Numbered from the stretch's first letter, positions 1 to 8,962 are shown. The stretch: DNA of 56,137 nt from QFOX01 sp044237845 (GCA_044237845.1 JBIIEL010000013.1:1-56137), one strand, 5' to 3'. Numbers and translations are program-made. The notes: generated by a model not told the origin, from the letters alone.

Positions 1-2
1 AG

Positions 3-239
3 CCGTCGCAGTTCAACGCCTTCAAGGAGGCAGAGGCCGCTGGCAGCATCGACCTCTACAACTTCGATGCGTATGGCGAGGTGATCGTTTCAGCCGAAGG
101 GCAAACCCCGCCGGAAGAAATCACCCTCAAAGTGGCGGAGATGTATGGGGCTGACCCCAGCACCTTCTTCCAGCCGATTGACCCGCTGAGCGAGATCGAC
201 CGCAAAATCGCGGAGATGAAAGCGCAAGACGGAAACTAG
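3..239 (+). CDS. C-terminal fragment of an unknown protein
   Basis: An open frame runs from the window edge to TAG at 237-239 and gives 78 residues. The composition is normal for a soluble protein: acidic, with a final amphipathic helix ending SEIDRKIAEMKAQDGN. The start lies outside the window. I do not recognise the family. It is in the same direction as the pdh operon but about 130 bp upstream of pdhA, with a possible promoter between, so it is probably a separate unit. Real coding is supported only by the uninterrupted frame and plausible composition. Confidence 0.5.
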   Translation, partial: PSQFNAFKEAEAAGSIDLYNFDAYGEVIVSAEGQTPPEEITLKVAEMYGADPSTFFQPIDPLSEIDRKIAEMKAQDGN

Positions 240-307
240 TTCGTTTTAACGGCCTATTCGCAATGTTGCAGCGCACAGTCAGCCGCGGAAATGCTTGTCG
301 TTTTGCC

Positions 308-335
308 TTGTGATTCGCGCCCTGTGCGCTACAAC
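308..335 (+). promoter_or_regulatory. possible pdhA promoter
   Basis: TTGTGA at 308-313 and TACAAC at 330-335 are separated by 16 bp and lie 33 bp before the pdhA ATG. Each hexamer matches sigma-70 consensus at four of six positions. It is a weak match but the only candidate in the gap. Confidence 0.3.
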
Positions 336-368
336 CATTCACCGAATTCACTTCATGTAGGGAATCTT

Positions 369-1391
369 ATGCCTGCTGCTGCCAAAAAACCTGCCGCAAA
401 GCCGAGCATGGTATCATCCAAAGCCAACACACCTCTGCCGAAAGAAAAGCTCCTCGCCATGTACCGCGAGATGGTGATGATCCGCCGCTTTGAAGAAAAA
501 GCCGGACAGCTTTACGGTATGGGGCTCATCGGCGGATTCTGCCATCTCTATATTGGGCAGGAAGCAGTTGTAACTGGCATTCAGGCCGCCGCACAGCAAG
601 GCGATGCAGTCATTACCACCTATCGCGATCACGCGCATATGATCGCCTGCGGCATGGATATGAAGGGTATCATGGCCGAGCTGACGGGGCGGATTGATGG
701 TTTCAGTAAGGGCAAAGGCGGCTCGATGCATATGTTCTCGGTGGAGAAGCAATTCTTCGGCGGGCACGGCATTGTGGGCGCGAACGTGCCGCTCGGCACC
801 GGCCTCGCCTTCGCACAGAAATATAAAAATACTGGCAAAATCACCATGACCTATTTCGGCGATGGCGCGAGCAACCAAGGGCAGGTCTATGAGGCCTTCA
901 ACATGGCCTCGCTTTGGCAGCTGCCGGTGATCTACATCATCGAAAACAATGAATACGCGATGGGCACCAGCACCAAGCGCCACGCAGCGGACACGGAGCT
1001 TTACAAGCGCGGCGAAGCGTTTGGCATCCCCGGTGTGCAGGTGAATGGAATGGATGTGCTCGCAGTTTATGAAGCGTCGAAAAAAGTGATCGAGCATGTG
1101 CGCAGCGGTAAAGGCCCTTACCTCATGGAAGTGAAGACCTATCGCTACCGTGGCCACTCGATGAGCGACCCGGCGAAATACCGCAGCAAGGAAGAGGTCG
1201 AGGATTACAAAGAAAATCGTGATCCCATCACCCAGTTCCGTAAATATCTCGAAGCGAACGGCATCGCGAACGAAGCCGCGCTGAAAAAGATCGAGGACGA
1301 AATTAAGGCAGAGGTCAACGACGCTGCCGAATTCGCTAAAACCAGCCCAGAGCCGGATGCAACCGAGCTTTGGACCGATATTTTGAGTTAG
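369..1391 (+). CDS. pdhA: pyruvate dehydrogenase E1 component, alpha subunit
   Basis: This is the thiamine-diphosphate-binding half of the heterotetrameric E1, which decarboxylates pyruvate and passes the acetyl group to the lipoyl arm of E2. The ThDP motif begins GDGASNQG at residues 164-171 and ends in the NN pair at 193-194. The conserved loop YRYRGHSMSDP is near residue 258. The 340-aa length fits the alpha family with a short Lys/Ala/Pro-rich N-terminus. I chose ATG 369, preceded by an AGGGA ribosome site, over the in-frame ATG at 291, which lies upstream of the candidate promoter. It is first in an operon with pdhB nine bp downstream. Confidence 0.96.
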   Translation: MPAAAKKPAAKPSMVSSKANTPLPKEKLLAMYREMVMIRRFEEKAGQLYGMGLIGGFCHLYIGQEAVVTGIQAAAQQGDAVITTYRDHAHMIACGMDMKGIMAELTGRIDGFSKGKGGSMHMFSVEKQFFGGHGIVGANVPLGTGLAFAQKYKNTGKITMTYFGDGASNQGQVYEAFNMASLWQLPVIYIIENNEYAMGTSTKRHAADTELYKRGEAFGIPGVQVNGMDVLAVYEASKKVIEHVRSGKGPYLMEVKTYRYRGHSMSDPAKYRSKEEVEDYKENRDPITQFRKYLEANGIANEAALKKIEDEIKAEVNDAAEFAKTSPEPDATELWTDILS

Positions 1392-1400
1392 GAGTTTTTC

Positions 1401-2393
1401 ATGGCACTAATGACTGTACGTGACGCGCTGCGTGATGCGATGGCGGAAGAAATGCGCCGTGACGCGGATGTATTCGTAATGGGCGAAGAAGTTGCAGAAT
1501 ATCAAGGCGCCTATAAGGTAACGCAAGGGCTGCTGCAGGAATTCGGTGCCAAGCGCGTGATTGATACGCCGATTACGGAGCATGGTTTTGCCGGCCTCGC
1601 CGTGGGTGCGGCGTTCGCAGGGCTCAAGCCTGTGGTTGAATTCATGACATGGAACTTCGCGATGCAGGCGGTGGATCAAATCATCAACTCCGCCGCGAAA
1701 ACGCTGTATATGAGTGGTGGTCAGGTGAAGTCACCAATCGTTTTCCGTGGCCCGAACGGCGCTGCAAGCCGCGTCGCCGCGCAGCACAGCCAATGCTACG
1801 CCAGCTGGTACGCGCACTGCCCGGGGCTGAAAGTCGTTGCGCCGTATGACGCGGCGGATGCTAAGGGGCTGCTTAAATCTGCGATTCGCGACCCAAACCC
1901 CGTCATTTTCCTTGAGAATGAAATCACCTATGGCTGGCAGTTCGAGGTGCCCGACGACGCGGATTATCTCGTGCCTATCGGCAAAGCTGCGGTCAAAAAG
2001 CAAGGGACGGATGTGACGATTGTCGCCTTCTCCATCTGCGTGAAACTTGCGCTGGATGCGGCAGAGAAACTCGCCGCTGAGGGCATCAACGCCGAGGTCA
2101 TCGACCTGCGCACCATTCGCCCGCTGGATAAACAGACGATCATTGACTCGGTGCGCAAAACCCACCGCCTGATTTCCGTAGAAGAAGGTTGGCCGACGGC
2201 AGGTATCGGTTCTGAAATCGCGGCAATCGCGATGGAAGAGTTGTTTGACGACCTCGACGCTCCAATGGTGCGGGTAACCGGAAAAGACGTACCCCTGCCC
2301 TACGCCGCCAACCTCGAAAAACTGGCGCTGCCAACGGCGGAAGATATTGTTGCGGCTGCGCGTGAAATCTGCCAATCGCGCAAAGCTGCGTAA
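1401..2393 (+). CDS. pdhB: pyruvate dehydrogenase E1 component, beta subunit
   Basis: Beta subunit of the E1 heterotetramer, completing the ThDP site and holding the transketolase C-terminal domain. The 330-aa protein is recognisable from its ends (ALMTVRDALRDAMAEEM, and the C-terminal RVTGKDVPLPYA). Conserved segments include GEEVAEYQGAYKVTQGL and the PRxxN-type loop VVAPYDAADAKGLL. Unlike many alphaproteobacterial PdhB proteins it has no N-terminal lipoyl domain. TAGGAG lies seven bp before the ATG. It follows pdhA by nine bp and precedes the SIMPL gene by fourteen. Confidence 0.96.
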   Translation: MALMTVRDALRDAMAEEMRRDADVFVMGEEVAEYQGAYKVTQGLLQEFGAKRVIDTPITEHGFAGLAVGAAFAGLKPVVEFMTWNFAMQAVDQIINSAAKTLYMSGGQVKSPIVFRGPNGAASRVAAQHSQCYASWYAHCPGLKVVAPYDAADAKGLLKSAIRDPNPVIFLENEITYGWQFEVPDDADYLVPIGKAAVKKQGTDVTIVAFSICVKLALDAAEKLAAEGINAEVIDLRTIRPLDKQTIIDSVRKTHRLISVEEGWPTAGIGSEIAAIAMEELFDDLDAPMVRVTGKDVPLPYAANLEKLALPTAEDIVAAAREICQSRKAA

Positions 2394-2407
2394 TCATGGA
2401 GAGTCCT

Positions 2408-3190
2408 ATGAAGCCTTTCGTTATCGGCACAATTGCCTTAGCTGGAGCTGCTGTCCTTTGTCTAGCCACTCGCTCTCCGCTGTCAGATGCGCATACCCCG
2501 CGCACGATCACCGTGAGTGGCCATGCGAACCGTAAACTGGTACAGGATGAGGCGCATCTGCGTGTGAACCTCAACTCCATGAAAATGAAGATGGCGGAAG
2601 CCAAATCCGCGCATGATGAAAAACTGAAAGCCCTGCTCGAAATCACCAAAAGCGAGGGGGTGGAAGAGAAAAAAGTGCGCACTGAAAGCTCTAGCGTTCA
2701 GCCGATCTATGAATATGTTGAGCGGCCGGTGACCGCAAGCATGCCTAACCCACAGCCAGTGCGCGTGTTTCGTGGCTATCGCGTGCAGACACTGCTAGAT
2801 GTCACAGTCGTTGACACCGCTAAAGTTGGTGCGCTGATGGAGAAAATCACCGAAGCGGGATTTGAAGAGGGCGCGAACACGGAATGGGGCAATCTGCTCG
2901 ACCTGCAATATCAGGTGAGCGATCCGGATAAAAAGCGCGACGAATTGCTGGCCGATGCCATAACTTCCGCTCGTGCAAAAGCTGAGCAAATGGCTAAAGC
3001 GGCAGGAACAAGTGTATCGCGTGTGCAGGAGATTTTGGAAGGTAATGTGAATGGCTATGCGCCACCACGCCCAATGCCGGCCATGGCGCGTATGGATATG
3101 GCCGCAGGTGCAGAAGGCGCACCCGTCGCCCCTCCTTCCGGAGAGCAGAATCTAGAAGCCAATGTCTCTGTCATTTTTGAATTGAAATAG
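2408..3190 (+). CDS. SIMPL (DUF541) domain protein, secreted
   Basis: A 260-aa protein with an N-terminal signal segment (MKPFVIGTIALAGAAVLCLA), so probably periplasmic or outer-membrane associated. The mature part starts with the SIMPL-type strand TITVSGHANRKLVQDEAHL and includes the typical DELLADAITSARAKAEQMAKAAG helix. Family members (E. coli YggE is one) are linked to oxidative-stress tolerance, but no enzymatic activity is established. I chose ATG 2408, five bp after GGAGAG, rather than ATG 2396. It sits between pdhB and pdhC, an unusual place for an envelope protein, and is surely co-transcribed with them. Confidence 0.85.
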   Translation: MKPFVIGTIALAGAAVLCLATRSPLSDAHTPRTITVSGHANRKLVQDEAHLRVNLNSMKMKMAEAKSAHDEKLKALLEITKSEGVEEKKVRTESSSVQPIYEYVERPVTASMPNPQPVRVFRGYRVQTLLDVTVVDTAKVGALMEKITEAGFEEGANTEWGNLLDLQYQVSDPDKKRDELLADAITSARAKAEQMAKAAGTSVSRVQEILEGNVNGYAPPRPMPAMARMDMAAGAEGAPVAPPSGEQNLEANVSVIFELK

Positions 3191-3199
3191 AGGACTCCC

Positions 3200-4486
3200 A
3201 TGCCGATTGAAATTACGATGCCCGCACTCTCTCCCACCATGACGGAGGGAACACTCGCGAAATGGGTCAAAAAGGAAGGCGACGTGGTGAAGGCTGGTCA
3301 AGTCATCGCCGAGATCGAGACCGATAAAGCGACGATGGAAGTGGAAGCCGTGGATGAAGGCGTGCTCGGCAAAATCGTGATTCCCGCAGGCACGGAAGGT
3401 GTGAAGGTGAATGCCGTCATCGCCCTACTGCTGGCGGATGGTGAAGATAAAAAAGCACTCGATAGCTGGAAACCAAAAGAAGCGCCTAAAGCGGCGGAGA
3501 CGCCGAAAGCCTCTGCGGCTGCGCCGAGGGCTCCTGCCGCAGCGCCGGCGGCATCTGCTGCCCCCAAACTGGCTCCCTCCGCACCCGTGGCTGTGAGTGG
3601 CGCGCCGCAAACTTCTGGCCGCGTGAAAGCCTCCCCCCTTGCTAAACGCATTGCGAGCGAAAAAGGCCTCGACCTTTCCTCCGTGATTGGTTCAGGCCCT
3701 GGTGGGCGCATTGTGCGTGCCGACCTTGACGGCGCACGCGCCGGTGGACGTAGCGGCGCAGTTAGTCGTCATCCTCAGGAGTTCTCGCAGATTCCGCACA
3801 GCAGCATGCGCAAAGTCATCGCGCGCCGCCTGCTGGAATCCAAACAAACCGTGCCGCATTTCTACCTCACCGTGGCGATTGAGCTGGATGCGATGCTCGA
3901 AGCCCGCGCGCAGCTGAATAAGCAGATCGACAAGAAAACCGAAAAGGGCGCCGCGCCGGCCTACAAACTCTCCGTCAATGATATGGTGATTAAGGCCGCA
4001 GCGCTCGCCCTGCGCGACAAACCTGCCTGCAACGTGAGCTGGTATGACGACGCGATGATTCAATATAACAATGTGGATATCTCGGTGGCGGTGGCGACGG
4101 ATTCCGGCCTCATCACCCCGATCATCAAGAACGCGGATCAAAAATCGCTGCCGCAAATTTCCAACGAGATGAAAGACCTCGCCAAACGTGCGCGGGAGAA
4201 CAAGTTGAAGCCGGAAGAATTCCAGGGCGGCGGCTTCTCCATCAGCAATCTCGGCATGTATGGGGTGAGCACCTTCCAGGCCATCATCAACCCGCCGCAG
4301 GCGTGTATTCTGGCGGTTGGCGCGGCGGAAGAAGTGCTAAAAATGAAGAACGGACACGTCACGCCGACGCAGGTGATGAACGCGACGCTCTCGGTCGACC
4401 ACCGGGCGGTGGACGGCGCGCTGGGCGCGGAGTGGCTGCAGCTCTTTAAGAACTATCTTGAGCATCCGATCCTGATGTTCGCGTAG
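3200..4486 (+). CDS. pdhC: pyruvate dehydrogenase E2, dihydrolipoamide acetyltransferase
   Basis: Core of the pyruvate dehydrogenase complex, moving the acetyl group from lipoate to CoA. Domain order is one lipoyl domain (residues 1-80, lipoylated Lys43 in ETDKATMEVE), an Ala/Pro-rich linker (about 90-140), an E1/E3-binding domain (about 143-176, with GSGPGGRIVRADL), and the catalytic domain ending with the DHRAVDG motif (His401, Asp405). The 428-aa length is usual for one-lipoyl alphaproteobacterial E2. GAGGA precedes the ATG. The next gene starts five bp after the stop. Confidence 0.97.
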   Translation: MPIEITMPALSPTMTEGTLAKWVKKEGDVVKAGQVIAEIETDKATMEVEAVDEGVLGKIVIPAGTEGVKVNAVIALLLADGEDKKALDSWKPKEAPKAAETPKASAAAPRAPAAAPAASAAPKLAPSAPVAVSGAPQTSGRVKASPLAKRIASEKGLDLSSVIGSGPGGRIVRADLDGARAGGRSGAVSRHPQEFSQIPHSSMRKVIARRLLESKQTVPHFYLTVAIELDAMLEARAQLNKQIDKKTEKGAAPAYKLSVNDMVIKAAALALRDKPACNVSWYDDAMIQYNNVDISVAVATDSGLITPIIKNADQKSLPQISNEMKDLAKRARENKLKPEEFQGGGFSISNLGMYGVSTFQAIINPPQACILAVGAAEEVLKMKNGHVTPTQVMNATLSVDHRAVDGALGAEWLQLFKNYLEHPILMFA

Positions 4487-4491
4487 GATCC

Positions 4492-4845
4492 ATGGCCAAG
4501 CAAATCTGCAGCAGCTGCGGGTATGAAGGGCGCGGAAAACCTGCAAGCGGACGCAAGGGCGGTGGATTGTTCAGGGTTCTTGGAATACTCACGCTGCTGC
4601 CATTTTATTCGATTTGGCAGCTCTGTGGTGGGTCGGGCGGAAGGCAATGCCCCCATTGCGACCGGGCGACAATGGTGAAGCTTAACAGCGCCGAAGGCAT
4701 CATCGCGCGACGGAAGCTGGATATAGAATTGGGGATCGCCACCCCGAAAAAAGAAGTGGCGACGGACGAGCTTCAAGCGTTCGGCAACGATAAACCGGCG
4801 GAAACGCCACGTGTCAAAAAACCGGTGAACCCGGATGAATGGTAG
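4492..4845 (+). CDS. small zinc-ribbon protein with one hydrophobic segment
   Basis: A 117-aa protein not recognised as a named family. Two CxxC pairs (CSSC near residue 6 and CPHC near residue 53) could form one zinc ribbon. Between them is a hydrophobic stretch (LFRVLGILTLLPFYSIW) that could be a single membrane-associated helix. The C-terminal third is charged and probably disordered. It begins five bp after pdhC and ends eight bp before lpd, so it is translated within the pdh operon. A role linked to the complex can only be guessed from position. Confidence 0.75.
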   Translation: MAKQICSSCGYEGRGKPASGRKGGGLFRVLGILTLLPFYSIWQLCGGSGGRQCPHCDRATMVKLNSAEGIIARRKLDIELGIATPKKEVATDELQAFGNDKPAETPRVKKPVNPDEW

Positions 4846-4853
4846 GAGATGTT

Positions 4854-6251
4854 ATGAGCGAACAATTCGACGTAGTAGTTATCGGTGGCGGCCCAGGCGG
4901 TTATGTAGCGGCGATCCGCGCGAGCCAGTTGGGCAAAAAAGTGGCGCTGGTGGAGCGTGAGCATCTCGGCGGCATCTGCCTCAACTGGGGATGCATTCCG
5001 ACCAAGGCTCTGCTGCGCTCGGCGGAGATTTACCACAACATCAAACACGCGAGCGATTACGGCATCAGCGTGAAAGACGTGAAGTTCGACCTAACGGCGA
5101 TTGTGAGGCGCTCGCGCGGCGTGAGCGAGCAGATGAAAAAAGGCATCGGCTTCCTAATGAAGAAGCACAAGGTCACTGTGTTCGAAGGCACAGGTGCGCT
5201 TGCTGGCCGCGGCAAAGTGATTGTGAAAAACAGCGCCAAGAAAACCATCGCTGACCTTGAGGCGAAGGCGATTATTCTGGCCACCGGCGCCCGCGCGCGT
5301 AACCTGCCGGGGCTGGAGAGCGATGGCAAACTGGTGTGGAGCTACCGCGAAGCGATGGTGCCGGAGGCGATGCCGAAGTCCCTGCTCGTCATGGGTTCTG
5401 GCGCGATCGGCATCGAGTTCGCGAGCTTCTATAACACGCTCGGCGTGGATGTGACCGTGGTGGAGCTGCAAGACCGCGTGATGCCGGTTGAAGACGAAGA
5501 GATCAGCAAATTCGCGCAGAAACAGTTCGAAAAACAGGGCATGAAGATCATCACCGGGGCGGTGGTGAAAGAGCTGAAGAAGGGCAAAAATAATGTCGTC
5601 GCCGTCATCGAGAAAGACGGCAAGAAGCAGGAAATCACTGTCGACCGCGTGATTTCGGCGGTGGGGATTGTCGCGAATATCGAAGGGCTGGGGCTCGAAG
5701 GCACTAAGGTAAAAACCGAGCATGGCCGCATTGTGGTGGATAGCCACTGCCAAACGCACGAAGCAGGCGTGTATGCCATCGGCGACATCACCGGCGCGCC
5801 GTGGCTTGCGCACAAAGCCAGCCACGAGGGCGTGATCGCGGCGGAGCATATCGCCGGCGCGCACCCACATGCCATGAAGCGCGAGAATATCCCGGGCTGT
5901 ACCTATTGCCATCCGCAGGTGGCGAGCGTCGGCCTCACGGAAAAAGCAGCGAAAGAAAAAGGCTACGAGCTGAAAATCGGCCGCTTCCCCTTCATGGGCA
6001 ACGGCAAGGCCGTGGCGCTGGGTGAGCCGGAAGGCCTCGTCAAAACCATCTTCGATGCCAAAACAGGCGAGCTACTCGGCGCGCATCTCGTCGGCGCGGA
6101 AGTGACGGAACTCGTGCAGGGTTTTGTCATCGGCAAACAGGCAGAACTGACCGAGGCGGAGTTCATGTCCACCGTCTTCCCACACCCCACCTTAAGCGAA
6201 ATGATGCATGAGAGCGTGCTCGATGCATATGGTCGGGCGCTACATATCTAA
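4854..6251 (+). CDS. lpdA: dihydrolipoamide dehydrogenase (E3)
   Basis: Flavoenzyme that reoxidises the lipoyl groups of E2 and reduces NAD+. The N-terminal FAD motif is GGGPGGY. The redox-active disulfide is in CLNWGC (Cys42 and Cys47). The NAD-binding motif GSGAIGIEFA is near residue 182. The second FAD motif ends in AIGDITG, and the dimer-interface catalytic HPTLSE is near the C-terminus. Length 465 aa is normal. I chose ATG 4854, six bp after TAGGAG, instead of the in-frame ATG 4839 that overlaps the previous gene. It is the last gene of the pdh operon, since a new promoter follows at 6258. Confidence 0.97.
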   Translation: MSEQFDVVVIGGGPGGYVAAIRASQLGKKVALVEREHLGGICLNWGCIPTKALLRSAEIYHNIKHASDYGISVKDVKFDLTAIVRRSRGVSEQMKKGIGFLMKKHKVTVFEGTGALAGRGKVIVKNSAKKTIADLEAKAIILATGARARNLPGLESDGKLVWSYREAMVPEAMPKSLLVMGSGAIGIEFASFYNTLGVDVTVVELQDRVMPVEDEEISKFAQKQFEKQGMKIITGAVVKELKKGKNNVVAVIEKDGKKQEITVDRVISAVGIVANIEGLGLEGTKVKTEHGRIVVDSHCQTHEAGVYAIGDITGAPWLAHKASHEGVIAAEHIAGAHPHAMKRENIPGCTYCHPQVASVGLTEKAAKEKGYELKIGRFPFMGNGKAVALGEPEGLVKTIFDAKTGELLGAHLVGAEVTELVQGFVIGKQAELTEAEFMSTVFPHPTLSEMMHESVLDAYGRALHI

Positions 6252-6257
6252 GCGGAT

Positions 6258-6286
6258 TTGCACGACGCAGTTTTTTGTGCTATAAT
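6258..6286 (+). promoter_or_regulatory. sigma-70-type promoter after lpdA
   Basis: TTGCAC (6258-6263), 17-bp spacer, TATAAT (6281-6286, preceded by TGC as in an extended -10). It starts seven bp after the lpdA stop and would give a leader of about 45 nt for the gene at 6337. Confidence 0.6.
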
Positions 6287-6336
6287 CAAGGAAACTCAAG
6301 CGTTCCCACGGCTCGGCACGGCAAGATGGGAGTGTT

Positions 6337-7017
6337 ATGAAGCCTGCGAAGCGCCTGCCCCTCTTCTTCCGCACCGTCTATGACGATGACGCGCTCGACG
6401 ACTGTTTCCGCGATCTCATCCACGCGCGGATGTGCGAGCAGGACAAAATCGAGATCGGCTGCCTCATCCAATATTTCATGATTTTGAAGGCGCAACGGCT
6501 GATGACGCTGCCGATCGACATCACCAAGCACCGCCAGGGCGAAGGCCCGGATTTCACGGTGTGCGACGGCGGCGGCCTTGTCGGCGTGGAGATGACCAAG
6601 GTGACGACGCAGGATTATCAGGTCTGGCTGAAAAAGCGCCTGAACTACCGCCCGATCCGCGACCTCTCGCTCTATATGAACCACCAGCCGGAGCAACGCG
6701 TGGCCGCGCTCGCTGGCTTACGGGTGCTGCGCAAGAACTATAAGATTGAAAACTATTACGCCAGCGTGCCGGAGATGAGCTGCTGCGACCTCGTGCTCGA
6801 AGAGGACGGCGATTGCTCGATGAACGAGTCGGTGCTGATGGGGTTGCTGAGAGAGGAAATGAAAAAGCTCCGCATCCAGCGCTACAGGCGGATTTCGATG
6901 CTGTCTGGCTCGGTGCTCTATTACGCGATAAACACGGACGATGCGCAGGTGCTCTATGCGCCGGAGATTCGCCCCGTGTGGCTGACGCAGCCGAGTGCGC
7001 CGGGGCGATGGAACTAA
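6337..7017 (+). CDS. hypothetical protein with a possible PD-(D/E)XK nuclease-like core
   Basis: A 226-aa cytosolic protein of no recognised family. The only suggestive stretch is residues 69-90: an EGPDF turn with Pro71-Asp72, a Gly-rich loop, then a strand GVEMTKVT with Glu85 and Lys88. The spacing of Asp72, Glu85 and Lys88 resembles the core of PD-(D/E)XK nuclease folds in the ExTK variant form, but this is inference from a short motif. GGGAG stands five bp before the ATG. The gene has its own promoter at 6258 and its stop overlaps the stop of the convergent COQ9 gene. Confidence 0.7.
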   Translation: MKPAKRLPLFFRTVYDDDALDDCFRDLIHARMCEQDKIEIGCLIQYFMILKAQRLMTLPIDITKHRQGEGPDFTVCDGGGLVGVEMTKVTTQDYQVWLKKRLNYRPIRDLSLYMNHQPEQRVAALAGLRVLRKNYKIENYYASVPEMSCCDLVLEEDGDCSMNESVLMGLLREEMKKLRIQRYRRISMLSGSVLYYAINTDDAQVLYAPEIRPVWLTQPSAPGRWN

Positions 7018-7631
7018 GCCCGCTTCGGGAACCAGTCGCCGAGTTTGCCGATGGCGCCTTTAGCGCGGGCTTTGACCTTCTCGATCTGCATCACGTTATC
7101 GATCCGGCGGCGGAGGAAGGCTTCTGTTGCGGCGAGGTCGGGCGAGTTATCATCCAACCAGACGGGTAGCGTGGCGAGATAGACCTTCGAAAGCAGCAGG
7201 CGCTTGGTGTAGAAATTATAGTCCGTGCTGGTGTCGCCCGCTTCGCGCCACATTGCATCCACCGTGGCGTAGAGTGCTTTAGTGGCCACAGGCATGTTCC
7301 ATGGCATTTTCAGGAAAGCCGTTGCGCGGCGCACAGCCTCGCGGTGTGGGGCTTGCTGGCGTAGGCGTACCATAACAGCGGTGGCGATGCGCTCGCGCAC
7401 TTTCATGCTAGGCAGATGATAATCGCTGCGCAGCGTGGCGACCATTGCCTCATCCGCCTGTGTGGAGTGATAGATCACAGCATCCACCACGCCAGTGGGG
7501 AATGCGTGGGTCACATCCGCCATGGTAAGGCCGAGCGACTTCGCGGCAGCCTCAAGTGTCCCCATTGTCCACCCATCAAACACAACAAGGGGGAGTGCGG
7601 CCGCAAGAATGCGTTGTTTGAGATCGTCCAT
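7014..7631 (-). CDS. COQ9-family ubiquinone biosynthesis protein
   Basis: A 205-aa COQ9 (RpsU-divergently-transcribed family) protein: a TetR-like N-terminal helical part (MDDLKQRILAAALPLVVFDGW) and the family-typical C-terminal region YNFYTKRLLLSKVYLATLPVWLDD followed by RRIDNVMQIEKVKAR. In mitochondria COQ9 binds lipid and assists the COQ7 hydroxylase. A related role in alphaproteobacterial quinone synthesis is inferred. It lies 32 bp downstream of the histidine kinase on the same strand and overlaps the 6337 gene tail to tail by four bases. Confidence 0.88.
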   Translation of the reverse strand: MDDLKQRILAAALPLVVFDGWTMGTLEAAAKSLGLTMADVTHAFPTGVVDAVIYHSTQADEAMVATLRSDYHLPSMKVRERIATAVMVRLRQQAPHREAVRRATAFLKMPWNMPVATKALYATVDAMWREAGDTSTDYNFYTKRLLLSKVYLATLPVWLDDNSPDLAATEAFLRRRIDNVMQIEKVKARAKGAIGKLGDWFPKRA

Positions 7632-7663
7632 GCGCGGGATATAGCGCAGAAATGGCGGAAAGT

Positions 7664-8962
7664 CTAGGAGTGACGCTGTTTCTTTTTCTCAGGCATGCCG
7701 CGCATTACACGCGAGGTAGGCAGAATAATCGAAGCCACCGTACCACGATGACGAATAGAGTCGATCATCACCTTACCGCCGTGGCGTGCGGCGAGTTCCT
7801 TCACCATGGAAAGCCCAAGCCCAACACCGCCGCACTCAATATTAAAATAGGCGACATCCGCCTCCATCGCCTTGCGGATAACCTCAAGCTGTGCGTGCGA
7901 GATTCCCTCGCCTCCATCACGCACACTGATAATCACCCCTTCATCCGCTTGCACGCGCACGGAGAGTATTACCTCGTCGTCATTCTGTGAATGGCGCAGC
8001 GCGTTCGAGATGAGATGGGAGGTTGCACAGAGAAGCTTCGCGCGATCTGCCATCATCGTTAGCTTTAGCGGACAATCAAGATGGATACGTTGATTGCGAG
8101 AGAATGCCTGATGTGAATGCATCTCGATGGCTTCGTTCATCAGATCCATCAGTGCGAATTCGCTTTCTTCAATCTCCAACCCACCCGCATCCATGCTTGC
8201 GATGTCAAGAAGATCGTTGATTTTTGCCAACAACATCGTCCCGGAATCGTGAATATGCTCAGCATATTGCTGATAGGTAGGATTCTCGATCTTGCCGAAA
8301 ACGCCGGATTTCATCATCTCTGAGAACCCCATGATGGCGTTGAGCGGCGTACGCAATTCGTGACTCATGCTTGAAAGAAATGCACTGCGGCCGCGCTCAC
8401 TCATCGCTAGTGCGGTCTCTAGTTGCCTGAGTGTTTCTTCCAGCGCGTGCTGTTCGCTGAGGTCGCGCCAGAGCACCATGACATGCGGCTGGTCGGCACG
8501 AGCGGCTTTCACATCCAGCAGCAGCCAGCGCCAGGATTCCTCCCTATAGCGGCTACACGCCTGCACGAGGCACTGACTGTCGATGCCCTTCTCTGCATTA
8601 AGGAGCGCTTCGTTCACGGCGTATTGCTGGTCGTTATGAATAGTATGAATCCAATCATGCCCGGCACATTCGGCACTACTCAACGCTGTGACGCGCTCAA
8701 AATTTGCAGAAAATATGCTGAACCCACATTCAGAATACCAAACGCCAAAGGCATGGTCTCCCTCCACACTCAAACGCTGAGACCAACTGGAAGCAGAAGG
8801 GACGCTTGCAACAGATGCCGATGTTTCTGGTGGTGCGGATGTCGAGGATTGCGGTGCTTCGTTCCTTACCTCAGGGACATAGCTCGGGGTTGGCATTTGT
8901 CCCTGCGATGCGGCTGATTGCTGCATCCGGTAAAAGTCACGCGCGAAGTAAAGCCAGAACAT
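7664..8962 (-). CDS. orphan sensor histidine kinase with PAS-like domain
   Basis: 432 aa. A Pro/Ser/Ala-rich N-terminus (about 20-60) leads to a PAS-like domain (about 68-170, ending in WRDLSEQHALEETL), then a HisKA domain with SMSHELRTPLNAIMGFSEMM (phospho-His201), and a HATPase_c domain with an N-box (HLISNALRHS), DGGEGI and the G-rich GGVGLGLSMVKELAARHGG. This H-box is typical of alphaproteobacterial PleC/DivJ-like kinases. There is no clear membrane span, so it is probably soluble, and no response regulator gene is adjacent. The start could also be the ATG at 8926. Neither has a strong ribosome site. Confidence 0.9.
   Translation of the reverse strand: MFWLYFARDFYRMQQSAASQGQMPTPSYVPEVRNEAPQSSTSAPPETSASVASVPSASSWSQRLSVEGDHAFGVWYSECGFSIFSANFERVTALSSAECAGHDWIHTIHNDQQYAVNEALLNAEKGIDSQCLVQACSRYREESWRWLLLDVKAARADQPHVMVLWRDLSEQHALEETLRQLETALAMSERGRSAFLSSMSHELRTPLNAIMGFSEMMKSGVFGKIENPTYQQYAEHIHDSGTMLLAKINDLLDIASMDAGGLEIEESEFALMDLMNEAIEMHSHQAFSRNQRIHLDCPLKLTMMADRAKLLCATSHLISNALRHSQNDDEVILSVRVQADEGVIISVRDGGEGISHAQLEVIRKAMEADVAYFNIECGGVGLGLSMVKELAARHGGKVMIDSIRHRGTVASIILPTSRVMRGMPEKKKQRHS

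Noticed and set aside
1731..2375. Long antisense frame over pdhB
   Set aside because: Fully inside a confident gene with no ribosome site or family resemblance. The same applies to other antisense frames over pdhA, lpd, coaBC and hscA.
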